A stretch of 62,902 nucleotides of DNA from Candidatus Eremiobacteraceae bacterium. Its GTDB lineage: Bacteria; Vulcanimicrobiota; Vulcanimicrobiia; Eremiobacterales; Eremiobacteraceae. This document shows positions 16,925-26,808 of the stretch, one piece after another. The stretch lies in assembly GCA_035710745.1 (NCBI GenBank), contig DASTCX010000015.1, forward strand, positions 1 to 62,902, written 5' to 3'. The notes below the pieces were generated by a model, which was not told where the DNA came from, did not search any database, and was given only the letters and a program-made list of their open reading frames with translations. Numbering within the stretch: the first letter of the stretch is position 1; every line of letters starts with the position of its first letter. The translations under genes were made by a program, and so were the position numbers.

Positions 16925-18310
16925 CTAGATCGTGCAGACGCCCGATATCGGACCCGGCTTGATGTTCGGCGAGATATGCCGCACCGCGTTCTTCCACTTG
17001 GTGTTGAGCGGCGCGAGGCCTTGTTGTGCGAGGATCATGTCGGGCGCGGTTGTTCCGGTCGTGCCCGGCTGCGCATACCAGTTGATGAAGCCGCGAATGC
17101 CGGTAGCTTCCCTGCTCTTGTTGTAGCACTCGTACGCGAGGAACCACGTGAACCCGACGACCGGATAGGCCTTCTTCTGGATCGGATCGGGGATCAAGAG
17201 CGCGAGATCGAACGGATCGGGATTCGACGGCGGCGCGACGCCGGTGAACGCGGCGAGCGTCGAGCTGATGCTCTGCGCGACGAACGTCTTCACGTTGCCA
17301 TGGTTGAACCAGTAGTTGTTCTGGAGCAGCGCGGTCGGAAGGCCGCCCGAGACGATCGGAGCGACGAACGACGGACCGACATAGCCGATGGCGCCGGGTG
17401 TCGAACCGACGACGCTGACCACGCCGTTGCTGCCGGTACCCGATTGAACCGCGCCGCCCGGCCACGTGACAGTGCCGCCGACGCCGCCCGTCCAGTCGTA
17501 TGCGGGATTCGACAGGTTTTGGCATGCCGTGTTGAGGTGGTTCGTGAGCAAGAACGTCGTGCCGCTGCTGTCGGCGCGGACGACACGCACGATCGGCTGC
17601 GTGCTCACCTGCACGCCGTTGTTGTCCGACGTGATGGTCGGGTCGCCCCAGTTCGTGATCGCGCCTTCCCAGATGCCGCAGTAGGTCTCACGCGACAGCT
17701 GAAGGCCGGCGTTCGGCACGGTCTGGCCGCTCGGATTGTAGAACTGCGTGATGTCGGTGGCGAGCGTCGGGATCTGGACATATTGCCCGCGCTCAGGCTG
17801 GACCGGGTTCGGATAGGTCGAGCATCCGAACTGGTAACACCCGATCTCGGTCGAGCTCAGGTTCGCGTCGCTGCCCGAGAAATGCCACAGCGGGTACGGG
17901 TAGCACGTCGTCGCACCGTTCGGACAGTAGATCGGGGGAACGCTGGGCGGCAGGTTCGACGGCGTTTGGCTCAAGAACGCCGCGCGTCCGCCGCCACTGC
18001 CGATCGATGCGTAGTAGAACTCAAAGTTTCCGTTGATGGGAAGGCCGTTCGGCGCGCCTTGCGGATCCGGCGGCATCGCGACGCCGTAGTAGTCCATCCA
18101 TTGGCGATAGAGCAGCGATGCGAGCGACGAGCCGCCGCCGTATAGCGGAAGGACGCTGCTGTCCGGGCTCGCGGCGCGGCCGGCGGCCGACGGCAATACG
18201 CTGGTCGAGGTGCTGCCGCTGTGGCTGCTGCAAGCGGCGATGAGCATCGACGCGACGATCGCCAGCGCCGTCGCCGCCGTGCGCACGCGGCTCCGCTCGA
18301 TAAGGGTCAT
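16925..18310 (-). CDS. PstS-family substrate-binding lipoprotein
   Basis: 461-residue exported binding protein. The signal peptide ends at a lipobox (ASMLIAACSSHS), so it is lipid-anchored. PstS-like features: YGGGSSLASLLYRQW near the N-terminus, an ITNWGDPTIT segment, and RADSSGTTFLLTNHL, the anion-binding loop of phosphate-binding proteins. Start ATG 18310 is supported by GAGGAGA upstream. It is longer than typical PstS, with extra cysteine-bearing loops (for example STEIGCYQFGCSTYP). No pstCAB genes are adjacent, so it may bind phosphate for another system or bind a different oxyanion. Confidence 0.8.
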   Translation of the reverse strand: MTLIERSRVRTAATALAIVASMLIAACSSHSGSTSTSVLPSAAGRAASPDSSVLPLYGGGSSLASLLYRQWMDYYGVAMPPDPQGAPNGLPINGNFEFYYASIGSGGGRAAFLSQTPSNLPPSVPPIYCPNGATTCYPYPLWHFSGSDANLSSTEIGCYQFGCSTYPNPVQPERGQYVQIPTLATDITQFYNPSGQTVPNAGLQLSRETYCGIWEGAITNWGDPTITSDNNGVQVSTQPIVRVVRADSSGTTFLLTNHLNTACQNLSNPAYDWTGGVGGTVTWPGGAVQSGTGSNGVVSVVGSTPGAIGYVGPSFVAPIVSGGLPTALLQNNYWFNHGNVKTFVAQSISSTLAAFTGVAPPSNPDPFDLALLIPDPIQKKAYPVVGFTWFLAYECYNKSREATGIRGFINWYAQPGTTGTTAPDMILAQQGLAPLNTKWKNAVRHISPNIKPGPISGVCTI

Positions 18311-18491
18311 CACGCTAATATTCTCCTCACAGGGGGGAACCGTAATGCAAAGATGCGTCGGGCGTGGACGTGGACCACGCCCGGACGACACGTCTCAACC
18401 CTACGCTCGGTACGTTAGCCGTTCATTATGCGCGGTTTAAGGCTGTTCGCGCTTCATATGGCGCGCGTACGGTCGGGCGCGTACGATGCGC

Positions 18492-20345
18492 CTAGAACTG
18501 GACGAGGCCGATGCGCGCGATGGGTGAGGTCTGATCGGTGACCCATAGGTTGCAGTCAGGACCGGTGACGAGCGCCGCCGGCGCCTTGAATCCGAGCGAG
18601 AACTCTTGCGGCGTCGTCCCAGGCGCGGCGTTCAATGCGATGCGTCCGAGCAGCTTGCTATGGAACTCCGCGAACCACATCGCGCCGTCAGGTCCGACGC
18701 CGATCGCAGTCGGCTGCGATTTGGCGGTCGGCACCGCGAACTCGTCGATCGTGATCGGCACGGCGTTGACGTTCACGCGGCCGACGATGTTGCTCGTGGG
18801 CTCGGTGAACCAGATGTTCCCGTCCGGCGACGCGGCGATGTTCCGCATTTCATTCTTCTGAGCCGACGGCGGCTGGATCTCGGTCAGCGCGTTCACCGTG
18901 CCCAGCTGCAGGGACGAGATCTGGACCATCGCGAGCTTCGCGAGACCCGCTTCGACGAACCACAGCTCGCCGTTCGGCAACACGATGACGCCCTGCGCTA
19001 GTCTCGTCGTGCTCGGCGCGATCGGGAACTGCGACATCGTGCCGATGAGCGGCGTGATGTTCCCGAGATACGCGTTCGAGCGATCGGTGAACCACATGTT
19101 CCCGTCAGGTCCGGCCGCGATCGCTGCGGGCTGCGTTGAGGTCGGCGGCGAATACTGCGGCACCGGGAAGACGGTGATCGTCGGCGGGCTGCCGACCGTC
19201 ACGCGACCGACGGACTGCGTGGTCACGTTTGCGAACCAGACGCTGTTGCCGCCCGCCGGCCCGGACGTCACCGTTGCGATCAACGATCCGGCGCCCGCAC
19301 CCGGCACGTCGAACGACTTGATCTTTCCCTTGGTCGTCGACTGGTAGATGCGTCGCGAGCCGTCGCTCGACCACAGGTCGCCGTCGGGTCCGGCTGCGAT
19401 GCTGTCGCCAATGGTGGCGAACGGGTCGCCGGGCGGCGTCGGCACGGCGAAGAACTGCGCGGGCTGCGGCGTCGCGTTGACGGTGCAGCCGGTAGGCGTC
19501 GGGGACGGGCTCGCCGCGACGGTGAGGACGGCGGGCGTGATCGAGCCGTTGATCGGCACTGTCGTCGTCGCGTTGATCGTCGTCTGCGCGAGATTCGGAT
19601 TGCCGTCGTACGATAGCGTGACTTGAGTGGGACCGCTCGCCGGCGGGCCGTTCAGGCTCGTCGACGACAGCGTCGTCGAATGCCCTCTGTGGCCGTTGAG
19701 GAGCAAGTCGAAGGTCGAGAGATCGATTGTCAACGCTGCGCCTGCGGAGTTGACGTACGTGCCGGGGCCGACGATCGATGCTCCTGTCGCGTCAACCGCA
19801 TTGACGCCGACCGTCGCGTTGGCGGGCGTACCCGGCGGCAAGATCGAGGGCGTCACGGAAAGGATGATGCTCGAGACGACCGGATCGAACGTGACGTTGA
19901 CGATGTTCTCGATGCCGGGTAGGATGGTCGCTTCCGTCGACCCGGTCGACAAGAGGGTGTCTTGCGAGATGCGATTACCCCCGTAGAGCGACACGAGGAA
20001 CGTGTCGGGTCCGACCGGCGCAGGAACCGTTCCCGCGCATGAGGCCGAGGTGCAGGGGAAGACGACGGTTGGATATGGAGCTCCGCCTTGCGGCGTCACG
20101 GTCACGGCGGCTTGCGTCGTATTGCCGGACACGTAATGCCGATTGACGTGCGGTACGAAAAGGATGGGTGTTGGGCTCGGGCTCGGCGCGGGGACGATTA
20201 TATGGAACGAGACCTGCTCGACGTTGCGGCCATGGCTCACCTGCGCGACGCTTGAACCGCCGTGTCCACATGACGAAGCGATCGCAGCAGCCGCGAGAAC
20301 AGCAGCACCGACGATACCGGCGCGCGCGCGAAGACCGGGTTTCAC
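18492..20345 (-). CDS. Beta-propeller lipoprotein (virginiamycin B lyase/NHL-like)
   Basis: 617 residues with a lipoprotein signal (lipobox AIASSCGHG). The first 300 residues are Ser/Thr/Pro-rich Ig-like beta domains with proline spacers (PSPSPTP). The C-terminal half has repeated blades with the motif xAxGPDGxMWFTDxxxNxxGR, for example AAGPDGNMWFTD and GVGPDGAMWFAE, typical of the Vgb/streptogramin-lyase propeller family. In such proteins the propeller is more often a sugar or peptide binding module than an antibiotic lyase; the Vgb catalytic histidine cannot be confirmed by eye. Probably cell-surface exposed. It follows the Ig-like lipoprotein gene by 7 bases. Confidence 0.8.
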   Translation of the reverse strand: MKPGLRARAGIVGAAVLAAAAIASSCGHGGSSVAQVSHGRNVEQVSFHIIVPAPSPSPTPILFVPHVNRHYVSGNTTQAAVTVTPQGGAPYPTVVFPCTSASCAGTVPAPVGPDTFLVSLYGGNRISQDTLLSTGSTEATILPGIENIVNVTFDPVVSSIILSVTPSILPPGTPANATVGVNAVDATGASIVGPGTYVNSAGAALTIDLSTFDLLLNGHRGHSTTLSSTSLNGPPASGPTQVTLSYDGNPNLAQTTINATTTVPINGSITPAVLTVAASPSPTPTGCTVNATPQPAQFFAVPTPPGDPFATIGDSIAAGPDGDLWSSDGSRRIYQSTTKGKIKSFDVPGAGAGSLIATVTSGPAGGNSVWFANVTTQSVGRVTVGSPPTITVFPVPQYSPPTSTQPAAIAAGPDGNMWFTDRSNAYLGNITPLIGTMSQFPIAPSTTRLAQGVIVLPNGELWFVEAGLAKLAMVQISSLQLGTVNALTEIQPPSAQKNEMRNIAASPDGNIWFTEPTSNIVGRVNVNAVPITIDEFAVPTAKSQPTAIGVGPDGAMWFAEFHSKLLGRIALNAAPGTTPQEFSLGFKAPAALVTGPDCNLWVTDQTSPIARIGLVQF

Positions 20346-20352
20346 GCTTCGG

Positions 20353-20763
20353 TCACTGACCCCCGAGGATGACGGACTGGATAGAGACGGCGATGTCCTG
20401 CGAATTGCCGCCTTGATCGGTTATCGTGATCGTGCAAAGGCCGACCGCATTCGCGGTCACTTTGAACGTCGATCCGCCGGTCTCGACGACACTGACGATG
20501 CCAGAGCAATCATCGCTCTCGGAAAAGGTGCCTTGGTAGCCCTTTTCGCTCACCGTGAGGGTCGTGACTTGCGTGGGGCTCATAGAGATGCTCTGGGGCG
20601 AGACGACGAGGCCGGAAGATCCGACCTGTCTCGGCGGAGGTATGGGGACCGGCTGTCCGTAGCCGCAGCCGGAGAGCCCGGTGATCGTCGCGGACATCGC
20701 AAGACAGAGCGCGAGCACCGCGAGACGACGGGCTCGCAAACCGAGCGCGCCAAAGAGCGTCAT
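20353..20763 (-). CDS. Small Ig-like (BIG-type) lipoprotein
   Basis: 136 residues from ATG 20763. Signal peptide with lipobox (ITGLSGCGYG), short proline linker, then one bacterial Ig-like domain (LVVSPQSISMSPTQVTTLTVSEKGYQG split by turns) with two cysteines that could form a disulfide. Directly upstream of and cotranscribed with the propeller lipoprotein. Function unknown; likely surface adhesion or scaffold. Confidence 0.7.
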   Translation of the reverse strand: MTLFGALGLRARRLAVLALCLAMSATITGLSGCGYGQPVPIPPPRQVGSSGLVVSPQSISMSPTQVTTLTVSEKGYQGTFSESDDCSGIVSVVETGGSTFKVTANAVGLCTITITDQGGNSQDIAVSIQSVILGGQ

Positions 20764-20939
20764 AGTCCGGCATGCTAGCACAAAAAACTTATCGAGCGGT
20801 TAACCTCGCCACGCCTCCTTCCACGGGTGTTCCTTCAGCATTTGTTAATATCGCCTTAAACTTCTTTTGATACACCGGAGCGGTCGCCGTCAATTCGTGC
20901 CGCGTCTATCGCGGCCGGGAGAAACATCATCTGATTACC

Positions 20940-23900
20940 ATGGTTTTGAGGCGGCGGATCATCGCGTTCGCGATATCCGCTGCCGTCGTGTGCTCGCCGC
21001 TCGCCGCACGGGCGGCCACGACGGGTCAGATCTCAGGCATCGTGACCGATGCTGCGACGAAAGCGCCGATCGCCGGTGCGACGGTCGAAGCCGTCGCGCC
21101 GAGCGGGAAGTACACCGCGACGACCGATGCCAAAGGTACCTACGGCATCGTCGGCATCACGCCGGACACGTATCGAGTCGTCGTGTCGAAGACGGGCTAT
21201 CAGCCGCAGGACGTCGAGGGCATCACGGTCCTGCCCGATGACACGAAGATCGTCTCGGTCGCGCTCGATCGTTCGCTGAAGACGCTCGCGAACGTCTCGA
21301 TCAGGTCGGCGTCGAGCGCGTATCAGCCGAACGCGACCGAAGACAGCTACGCGGTCACGAGCCGCTCGCTCCAGACGCAGCTCGGCAAGACGTTCAATAC
21401 CGATGAGAAGGCGCTGCTCGCGAGCCTCCCCAGCATCACCGTCGACACGCAGGGGACGATCAAGATCCGCGGCGGCTTCGATTTCCAGACCGCGTACACG
21501 TATGAAGGGATCGACTACACGCAGCCGACGCGATCGATAGCGAACCGCTCCGAGAACGTCGCGAACTTCAACTCGCTCAACGGCATCGGTTCGGTCCAGC
21601 TCATACCCGGGGGCGGCGATGCTTCGCACGGCGGCACGGGCACCGGTCTCGTCGCGCTTCAGGCGAAGCGTGGCGTCTATCCGGGTTCGGGCACGATCGA
21701 CCTCGAGACGACGGCATATCCGTTCCTCCATCAAGTCGGCCTCGAGTACGGGCTCGCGACCCCCGACAACCGTTTTTCGAACTACATCGGCTACACGGGC
21801 GTCCGCGAAGATCTTCAATACGGCAAACCGGGGTTCAACAACCAAGCGTTCTTCGTTCTCGCTTCCGGCAGCGGCACGCTCGAGACGGTGCCGGCCGACC
21901 AGCAACAGAACGATCTCGTCGAGAACTTCGTCTACAAGTTCGGCAAGTCGAACTCGCGCCAGCTGCAGTTCTTCTTCCAGACGCAAGCGGTCCATCAGGA
22001 CCTCGCCTACGTCGACACGCAAGCCATCCAGACCGCGAACAACATCGGTCATCCGGGGCCGAGCGTTTTGACGCTTCAGCAGGCTGCGCAGATCGAGCCG
22101 ATCTGGCCCGGTCAGCGGTTGCCGGGCGTCTTCGCGGGCCCGAACACCGTCACGAGCCCGTTCGACGCGTACAAATTCGAGTATTCGGCGACGCTCAACC
22201 CGACGACGTTCGCGACGATCCGCTTCTATCGCACCTTCAGCGATCAGTCCGAGACGCTGCCGACCGCAGGCACGTTCACGCCTGACAACGGCGGCCGCCG
22301 CACCGCGCTCGCCGGCGAGATCACGAAACAGCTCAGCGGCAAGCACTATCTCGAAGGCGGCGCGAACTACGAGTTCGCGCGTCCGCTCGGCACGACCGTC
22401 GACTTCACGCAATCGGCGGCGTTCTCAGGCGGGTTCGCCGACTTCACGAAGATCGGCAGCACGCTCAACGTGCTGCAGCCCGTGCCGGGCTTCGATTTCT
22501 TGCCGCCGTCGTTCGCCGGATGCCCGGCGATGTTCCAACCGGCGGGTTCGAACCGGATCATCACCGTGCCGTGCGGTTACCTCGCGCAGTTCTTCCCGCG
22601 CGGCATCCCGCGCATCCCTGCTACCGTGTACGGACCAACGGTGTCCCAACAGGTCTATGGCGGATTCATCCAAGACACGGTCGCGATGAGCAATCGTTGG
22701 AAGGCGCAGCTCGGGTTGCGGCTCGACGGCTACAACTTCCTCGTCCCATCCGACCCGAACAATCCGCCCGCGATCGACGCCATCCGCCACCAGCGCCTTT
22801 TCGAACCGCACATCGGATTGACCGACGTCTTGTCGCCGCGCGATTCGGTGCGCGTCACGTACGGTCGAACGCTCTCGATCCCGCTCCCGAGCTTCCTCGG
22901 CAACAACGTCGACCGCAGCGCTTTCGCGCAGTTCGCCGGCATCCCGTCGTTCGACAACACGACCGGCAAGCCGGCGACCTATTGCGGACTCACGCTCAAC
23001 CAACCGTGCAAGGACTACGCCGACCAGCTCTACTGGCTCGCGCGCGACGTCCTCTACACGAACACATCGCGGACATTCCTCGGCCTGCCGTCGGTCAGCG
23101 CGCCGCTCACGGCGCCGCTGAAAGGAGCGACGTTCTCGAACTACGATCTCACCTATCAGCACGATTTCACGCATGGTTATGCGATGCGCCTGACGCCGTT
23201 CTATCGCCGCGGGTACGACATCGTCGAACAGTCGGCCGACATCGTCGGGTATCAGCCGTTCAACGGCCTGCCGATCATCGGTCCTGTCTTCGAATCGAAC
23301 CTCGGCATCCAGAAGGCGACCGGCATCGAGTTCGACCTCACCAAGGACGCGCAGTACGGCTTCTCCGGACAGATCACGGGGACGTACATCAACCAGATAG
23401 GAAACGATCCGCCCGGCCAATACCTGCCGTCCGCGTCGCTGTTGCTCGGCACGCTCTACCACTCGCCGAACCTCGCGCCGCTGCAAGGTTCGCTCGCGGT
23501 GACGTACCGGTCGCACGCAGGTTGGAAATACAACTTGGTGACGACGGTCGACCGCGGTTATCCGATGGGCGCCGGATTGCTCACCGCTGCGTTCGTCAAC
23601 GGTCTGCCCTACGAGCTGCCGAACACCGACGGCTTGAATCAGAACGTCAACGGTTCGCCGGAATACATCGACCCACAGAACCCGGGCTCGCTCTTCAACC
23701 CGAACATCGTCGCGACGCGCGGCGTGCTCGCGGAGCAAGCGCTCGCCGGCGGCTTCTACTCGCGGCCTCGATCGAACACGAACGTCACGCTCGAATACAA
23801 CGCGCCGGGTTCGCCGAGCACCTACGGGCTCGCGATCACCAACGTGTTCGACCAGATCTACGGCGTGCCGCTCGTCAACCTGCAATACTTCGAGCCGGTC

Positions 23901-24029
23901 GCGACGGGCATTTCGGGCGGCGCGAACCCGAACGGCTATCCGGGCGAGGCCTTCCCGACGAGCCCGTTCGTCATACTTCCCGATCGAACGCCGCTGACGT
24001 TGCGCTTCTACTGGCAGATAAAGGTATGA
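20940..24029 (+). CDS. TonB-dependent receptor, large, with CarboxypepD-like N-domain
   Basis: 1029-residue outer membrane receptor. Signal peptide about residues 1-26 (ends AARAATTG), then a carboxypeptidase-regulatory-like domain (GQISGIVTDAATKAPIAGATV), a plug domain (IKIRGGFDFQTAYTYEG; IGSVQLIPGGGDASHGG) and a long barrel ending LTLRFYWQIKV. The overall form matches the CarboxypepD_reg/TonB receptors of Acidobacteria and allied phyla. Its stop codon overlaps the start of a lipoprotein gene (ATGA), a SusC/SusD-like arrangement. Substrate unknown. Confidence 0.9.
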   Translation: MVLRRRIIAFAISAAVVCSPLAARAATTGQISGIVTDAATKAPIAGATVEAVAPSGKYTATTDAKGTYGIVGITPDTYRVVVSKTGYQPQDVEGITVLPDDTKIVSVALDRSLKTLANVSIRSASSAYQPNATEDSYAVTSRSLQTQLGKTFNTDEKALLASLPSITVDTQGTIKIRGGFDFQTAYTYEGIDYTQPTRSIANRSENVANFNSLNGIGSVQLIPGGGDASHGGTGTGLVALQAKRGVYPGSGTIDLETTAYPFLHQVGLEYGLATPDNRFSNYIGYTGVREDLQYGKPGFNNQAFFVLASGSGTLETVPADQQQNDLVENFVYKFGKSNSRQLQFFFQTQAVHQDLAYVDTQAIQTANNIGHPGPSVLTLQQAAQIEPIWPGQRLPGVFAGPNTVTSPFDAYKFEYSATLNPTTFATIRFYRTFSDQSETLPTAGTFTPDNGGRRTALAGEITKQLSGKHYLEGGANYEFARPLGTTVDFTQSAAFSGGFADFTKIGSTLNVLQPVPGFDFLPPSFAGCPAMFQPAGSNRIITVPCGYLAQFFPRGIPRIPATVYGPTVSQQVYGGFIQDTVAMSNRWKAQLGLRLDGYNFLVPSDPNNPPAIDAIRHQRLFEPHIGLTDVLSPRDSVRVTYGRTLSIPLPSFLGNNVDRSAFAQFAGIPSFDNTTGKPATYCGLTLNQPCKDYADQLYWLARDVLYTNTSRTFLGLPSVSAPLTAPLKGATFSNYDLTYQHDFTHGYAMRLTPFYRRGYDIVEQSADIVGYQPFNGLPIIGPVFESNLGIQKATGIEFDLTKDAQYGFSGQITGTYINQIGNDPPGQYLPSASLLLGTLYHSPNLAPLQGSLAVTYRSHAGWKYNLVTTVDRGYPMGAGLLTAAFVNGLPYELPNTDGLNQNVNGSPEYIDPQNPGSLFNPNIVATRGVLAEQALAGGFYSRPRSNTNVTLEYNAPGSPSTYGLAITNVFDQIYGVPLVNLQYFEPVATGISGGANPNGYPGEAFPTSPFVILPDRTPLTLRFYWQIKV

Positions 24030-25192
24030 CGATGGATATTCGTTTTGTCAGGCGCGCCATCCGTGCGTCGATTCTCGCAGCGGCCGTCATCGCGTCGGGC
24101 TGCGGCTCGGGCAATGTCGGTGTCGAACCCGCAATCGGTTCGGTCAACCCGATCGCCGGGAGCAAGCTGCAGTTCGCGGTCGGCATCGCGACGATCAACG
24201 ACGTCGCGCACAGCAAAGTCGTCGAGACGCTCAACACCGTCGAGACGCTGCGACAGTCCAACGGCCTGTCGGCAGTGCTCTACAGCATTCCGTACATCAC
24301 GGGACCGCCGGGATTCATCGGTCAGCCGGATCCGATACTCGGCACGCCGACCACCATAATCTCCGGCAGCGGCCCGAAGATCCCGTGCAACAAGACGACG
24401 CTTCAATGCACGGGCGGCGCATTCGGCTACGGCTTCGCGCCGGACAACACCGTGCCGGGTCAACAAGCTGTCTCGTTCGCGGAGTACTTCCAGCCGGTCG
24501 CGGTCGGCAATCAAGATCAGTTGCCGATCTTGCCCTACTACGGCGGCGAACCGCTATTCCCGACGTTCAACAACGGCACGTTCCCGGCCGGATTCCAAGG
24601 CTACTCGGCGGGATTCGTCTCGTTCCAAAGTCCCGCGGTCCTCGGCGACTATCATCTGGAAGTCGACATCCCCACCGGTCCGGGTACGTTCGGCAAGAAG
24701 ACCGCTGATGCGACGCTTACGACGCTGACGGGACTGCCGGCGATCCAAGCGCCGAACTCGTTCCCCGATCCGGCAAATCCGGGCGGTCTTCTCATCGATA
24801 TAGTCGTCCCCGCCGGCGTCACCGAAACGTGGGTGTTCGTCCAAGATGCCGGCGCGTGCTATCCGCATTCGCAAGGCAACTCGACCAACATCCAATACTA
24901 CTCGCTGCGTTCGACGCAGACCGGCCCGCAGCAGTTGACGATGCCGCCGAATCTCGGACCGACGAACGGCTCCGGATCGACGCCGACGATCTGCTCGTCG
25001 CAAGACAATCAGCAGGCCACGGGCAATCCGAACGCCCCCGGCGATACGTATTCGGTATATGCGGTCGGATTCGACTACCCGGCGTTCAGCGCGGCATATC
25101 CATTCAATCTCAAACAGACTCCCCCGTTCGTCGGCGCGAATGGGCAAGTCGACGTCACGCTGTCGCCATCCGCGAGCTTCACGGAACCGTAA
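24026..25192 (+). CDS. Lipoprotein translationally coupled to the TonB receptor
   Basis: 388 residues. Start ATG 24026 overlaps the receptor stop. Lipobox ASGCGSGN places it in the outer or inner membrane leaflet; the rest is a beta-rich exported domain with many Gly/Pro/Asn turns and several cysteines. I recognise no family. Its position fits a surface lid or solute-binding partner for the receptor, analogous to but not homologous with SusD. A hairpin-like C-rich/G-rich stretch (25200-25240) follows the stop. Confidence 0.75.
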   Translation: MTMDIRFVRRAIRASILAAAVIASGCGSGNVGVEPAIGSVNPIAGSKLQFAVGIATINDVAHSKVVETLNTVETLRQSNGLSAVLYSIPYITGPPGFIGQPDPILGTPTTIISGSGPKIPCNKTTLQCTGGAFGYGFAPDNTVPGQQAVSFAEYFQPVAVGNQDQLPILPYYGGEPLFPTFNNGTFPAGFQGYSAGFVSFQSPAVLGDYHLEVDIPTGPGTFGKKTADATLTTLTGLPAIQAPNSFPDPANPGGLLIDIVVPAGVTETWVFVQDAGACYPHSQGNSTNIQYYSLRSTQTGPQQLTMPPNLGPTNGSGSTPTICSSQDNQQATGNPNAPGDTYSVYAVGFDYPAFSAAYPFNLKQTPPFVGANGQVDVTLSPSASFTEP

Positions 25193-25255
25193 CAGGACCG
25201 CTCCCCCCTTTTTGCAATGGAGGGGTGGGGTTTGGGGGCGACGCACTACGACCGC

Positions 25256-26263
25256 ATGCCCGATCCCCCAGCCGCCGAACCTCGTCCTTGCGTCCGTTGC
25301 ACCGTCTTCAAGGACGGCAGCCCCGAGCGCGAGCCGCGCGAGCTCGGCGAGATCAGCGAAATCCTCAAGGAACCGGGGACGCTCGTGTGGCTCGACGTCG
25401 TCGGGCCCGACAGCACGTCGATGACGGTGCTGCAGAACGAGTTCGGCCTGCATCCGCTCGCGATCGAAGATGCGATGACCGCGCACGAACGGCCGAAGAT
25501 CGACGGTTACGGCGACTACTGGTTCCTCGTCGTGTACGGCGTATCGACCACGGACAAGGCCGTCACCGTCAACGAGCTTTCGATCTTCTCGGGCAAGAAC
25601 TACCTCATCACCGTCAGGCGCGAACCGGCATTCCCGATAGCGGAGATCGAGCGGCGCTGGCGGACTCGTTCGGACATGTCGTCGCGCGACAGCGGGGCAC
25701 TCCTTTTCACGGTGCTCGACACGATCGTCGACGGCTATTTCGATGCTGTCGAGTCGCTCGACGAGCAGATCAACGCGCTCGAAGGCGGTCTGCTTCGGGG
25801 CGGGATGACCGGTAACGATCTGCCGCTGCGGATCTTCGCGCTCAAGCGCGACCTGCAGCGCTTCCGCCGCGCTGCGATCCCGATGCGCGACATCCTGAAC
25901 CCGATCATCCGCGGCGATCTCGTGCTCTACAAGAGCGAAGAGATCGTCTACTTCCGCGACGTGTACGACCACGCGATCCGCGTCATCGACCAGCTCGACG
26001 CCGCGCGCGATCTCGTCAACAACGCGCTCGAGATCAATCTGTCGATCGTCGCGAACCGTCAGAACGCTATCGTCAAACAGCTGACGGTCATCGCGACGAT
26101 CTTCCTTCCGCTGACCTTCATCACGGGGTTCTTCGGGCAGAACTTCGGTTTTCTCGTGAGCCGTATCGGGAGCACGGCGTCGTTCTGGCTCTTGGGCATC
26201 GGCGCGCAGGTCTTCGCGCTGGTCGCATTGCTCTGGTTCTTCAAAGCGAAAAGGTGGTTTTAG
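25256..26263 (+). CDS. CorA-family divalent cation transporter with GQN motif
   Basis: 335-residue 2-TM-GxN channel. Long N-terminal cytoplasmic alpha/beta domain (AIEDAMTAHERPKIDGYGDYWFLVVYG is shared with CorA), stalk helix, and two C-terminal membrane segments with the pore signature GFFGQNFG between them. The usual selectivity triplet GMN is replaced by GQN, as in some CorA-like relatives, so ion preference may differ from Mg2+. ATG 25256 chosen; an upstream ATG at 25217 lies in a G-rich stretch. msrA begins directly after the stop codon. Confidence 0.87.
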   Translation: MPDPPAAEPRPCVRCTVFKDGSPEREPRELGEISEILKEPGTLVWLDVVGPDSTSMTVLQNEFGLHPLAIEDAMTAHERPKIDGYGDYWFLVVYGVSTTDKAVTVNELSIFSGKNYLITVRREPAFPIAEIERRWRTRSDMSSRDSGALLFTVLDTIVDGYFDAVESLDEQINALEGGLLRGGMTGNDLPLRIFALKRDLQRFRRAAIPMRDILNPIIRGDLVLYKSEEIVYFRDVYDHAIRVIDQLDAARDLVNNALEINLSIVANRQNAIVKQLTVIATIFLPLTFITGFFGQNFGFLVSRIGSTASFWLLGIGAQVFALVALLWFFKAKRWF

Positions 26264-26734
26264 ATGACGACGAAAGCGACGTTCGCAGCCGGTTGTTTCT
26301 GGGGTGTCGAGGCCGAATTCCGCGAGATCCCGGGCGTCGTCGACACGGCGGTCGGATTCATGGGCGGTCATACGGTGAACCCCACGTATCACGATGTCTG
26401 CGCCGGCGATACCGGGCATGCCGAAGTGTGCGAGGTGACGTTCGATCCGAGCGTCGTCACGTACTCACGGCTGCTCGACGCGTTCTGGAACATGCACGAC
26501 CCCACGACACGTAATCGCCAAGGTGCCGACTTCGGCTCGCAGTACAGATCGGCGATCTTCTACTACGACGACGCGCAGCGGGCGGAGGCCGAGGCGTCGA
26601 AGGCGGCGCTCGAAGCATCCGGGCGCTTCAAGCGCCCCATCGTCACGGAGATCGTCCCCGCCGGTCCGTTCTATCGCGCTGAAGACTACCATCAGCGCTA
26701 CCTCGAGAAGCAGGGCCGGCTCCACACCCACTAG
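26264..26734 (+). CDS. msrA: Peptide-methionine (S)-S-oxide reductase MsrA
   Basis: 156 residues. Catalytic cysteine in [13 protein letters not shown]; family motifs GYxGG-like [21 protein letters not shown], and [11 protein letters not shown] are present. Repairs oxidised methionine residues. Starts immediately after corA-like stop, so the two are probably cotranscribed. A cysteine, not a UGA codon, occupies the active site, so it is not a selenoprotein. No signal peptide; cytosolic. Confidence 0.94.
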   Translation: MTTKATFAAGCFWGVEAEFREIPGVVDTAVGFMGGHTVNPTYHDVCAGDTGHAEVCEVTFDPSVVTYSRLLDAFWNMHDPTTRNRQGADFGSQYRSAIFYYDDAQRAEAEASKAALEASGRFKRPIVTEIVPAGPFYRAEDYHQRYLEKQGRLHTH

Positions 26735-26766
26735 AGCGCGGCGACTCGAAAAACTCGCCTTAATTA

Positions 26767-26799
26767 TACTTGAAACGACTGTTTCAAGTATGCTATGAT
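26767..26799 (+). promoter_or_regulatory. Promoter with overlapping palindromic operator, MATE gene
   Basis: Palindrome TACTTGAAAC-GACT-GTTTCAAGTA (26767-26790) overlaps a -35-like TTGAAA (26770-26775); a -10 TATGAT lies at 26794-26799 with 18-base spacing. Predicted transcription start is within a few bases of the ATG at 26809, so the mRNA would be leaderless. The same TTGAAA/TTTCAA ends occur in the promoter at 31159-31196. Confidence 0.6.
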
Positions 26800-26808
26800 C
26801 GGTCGGAC

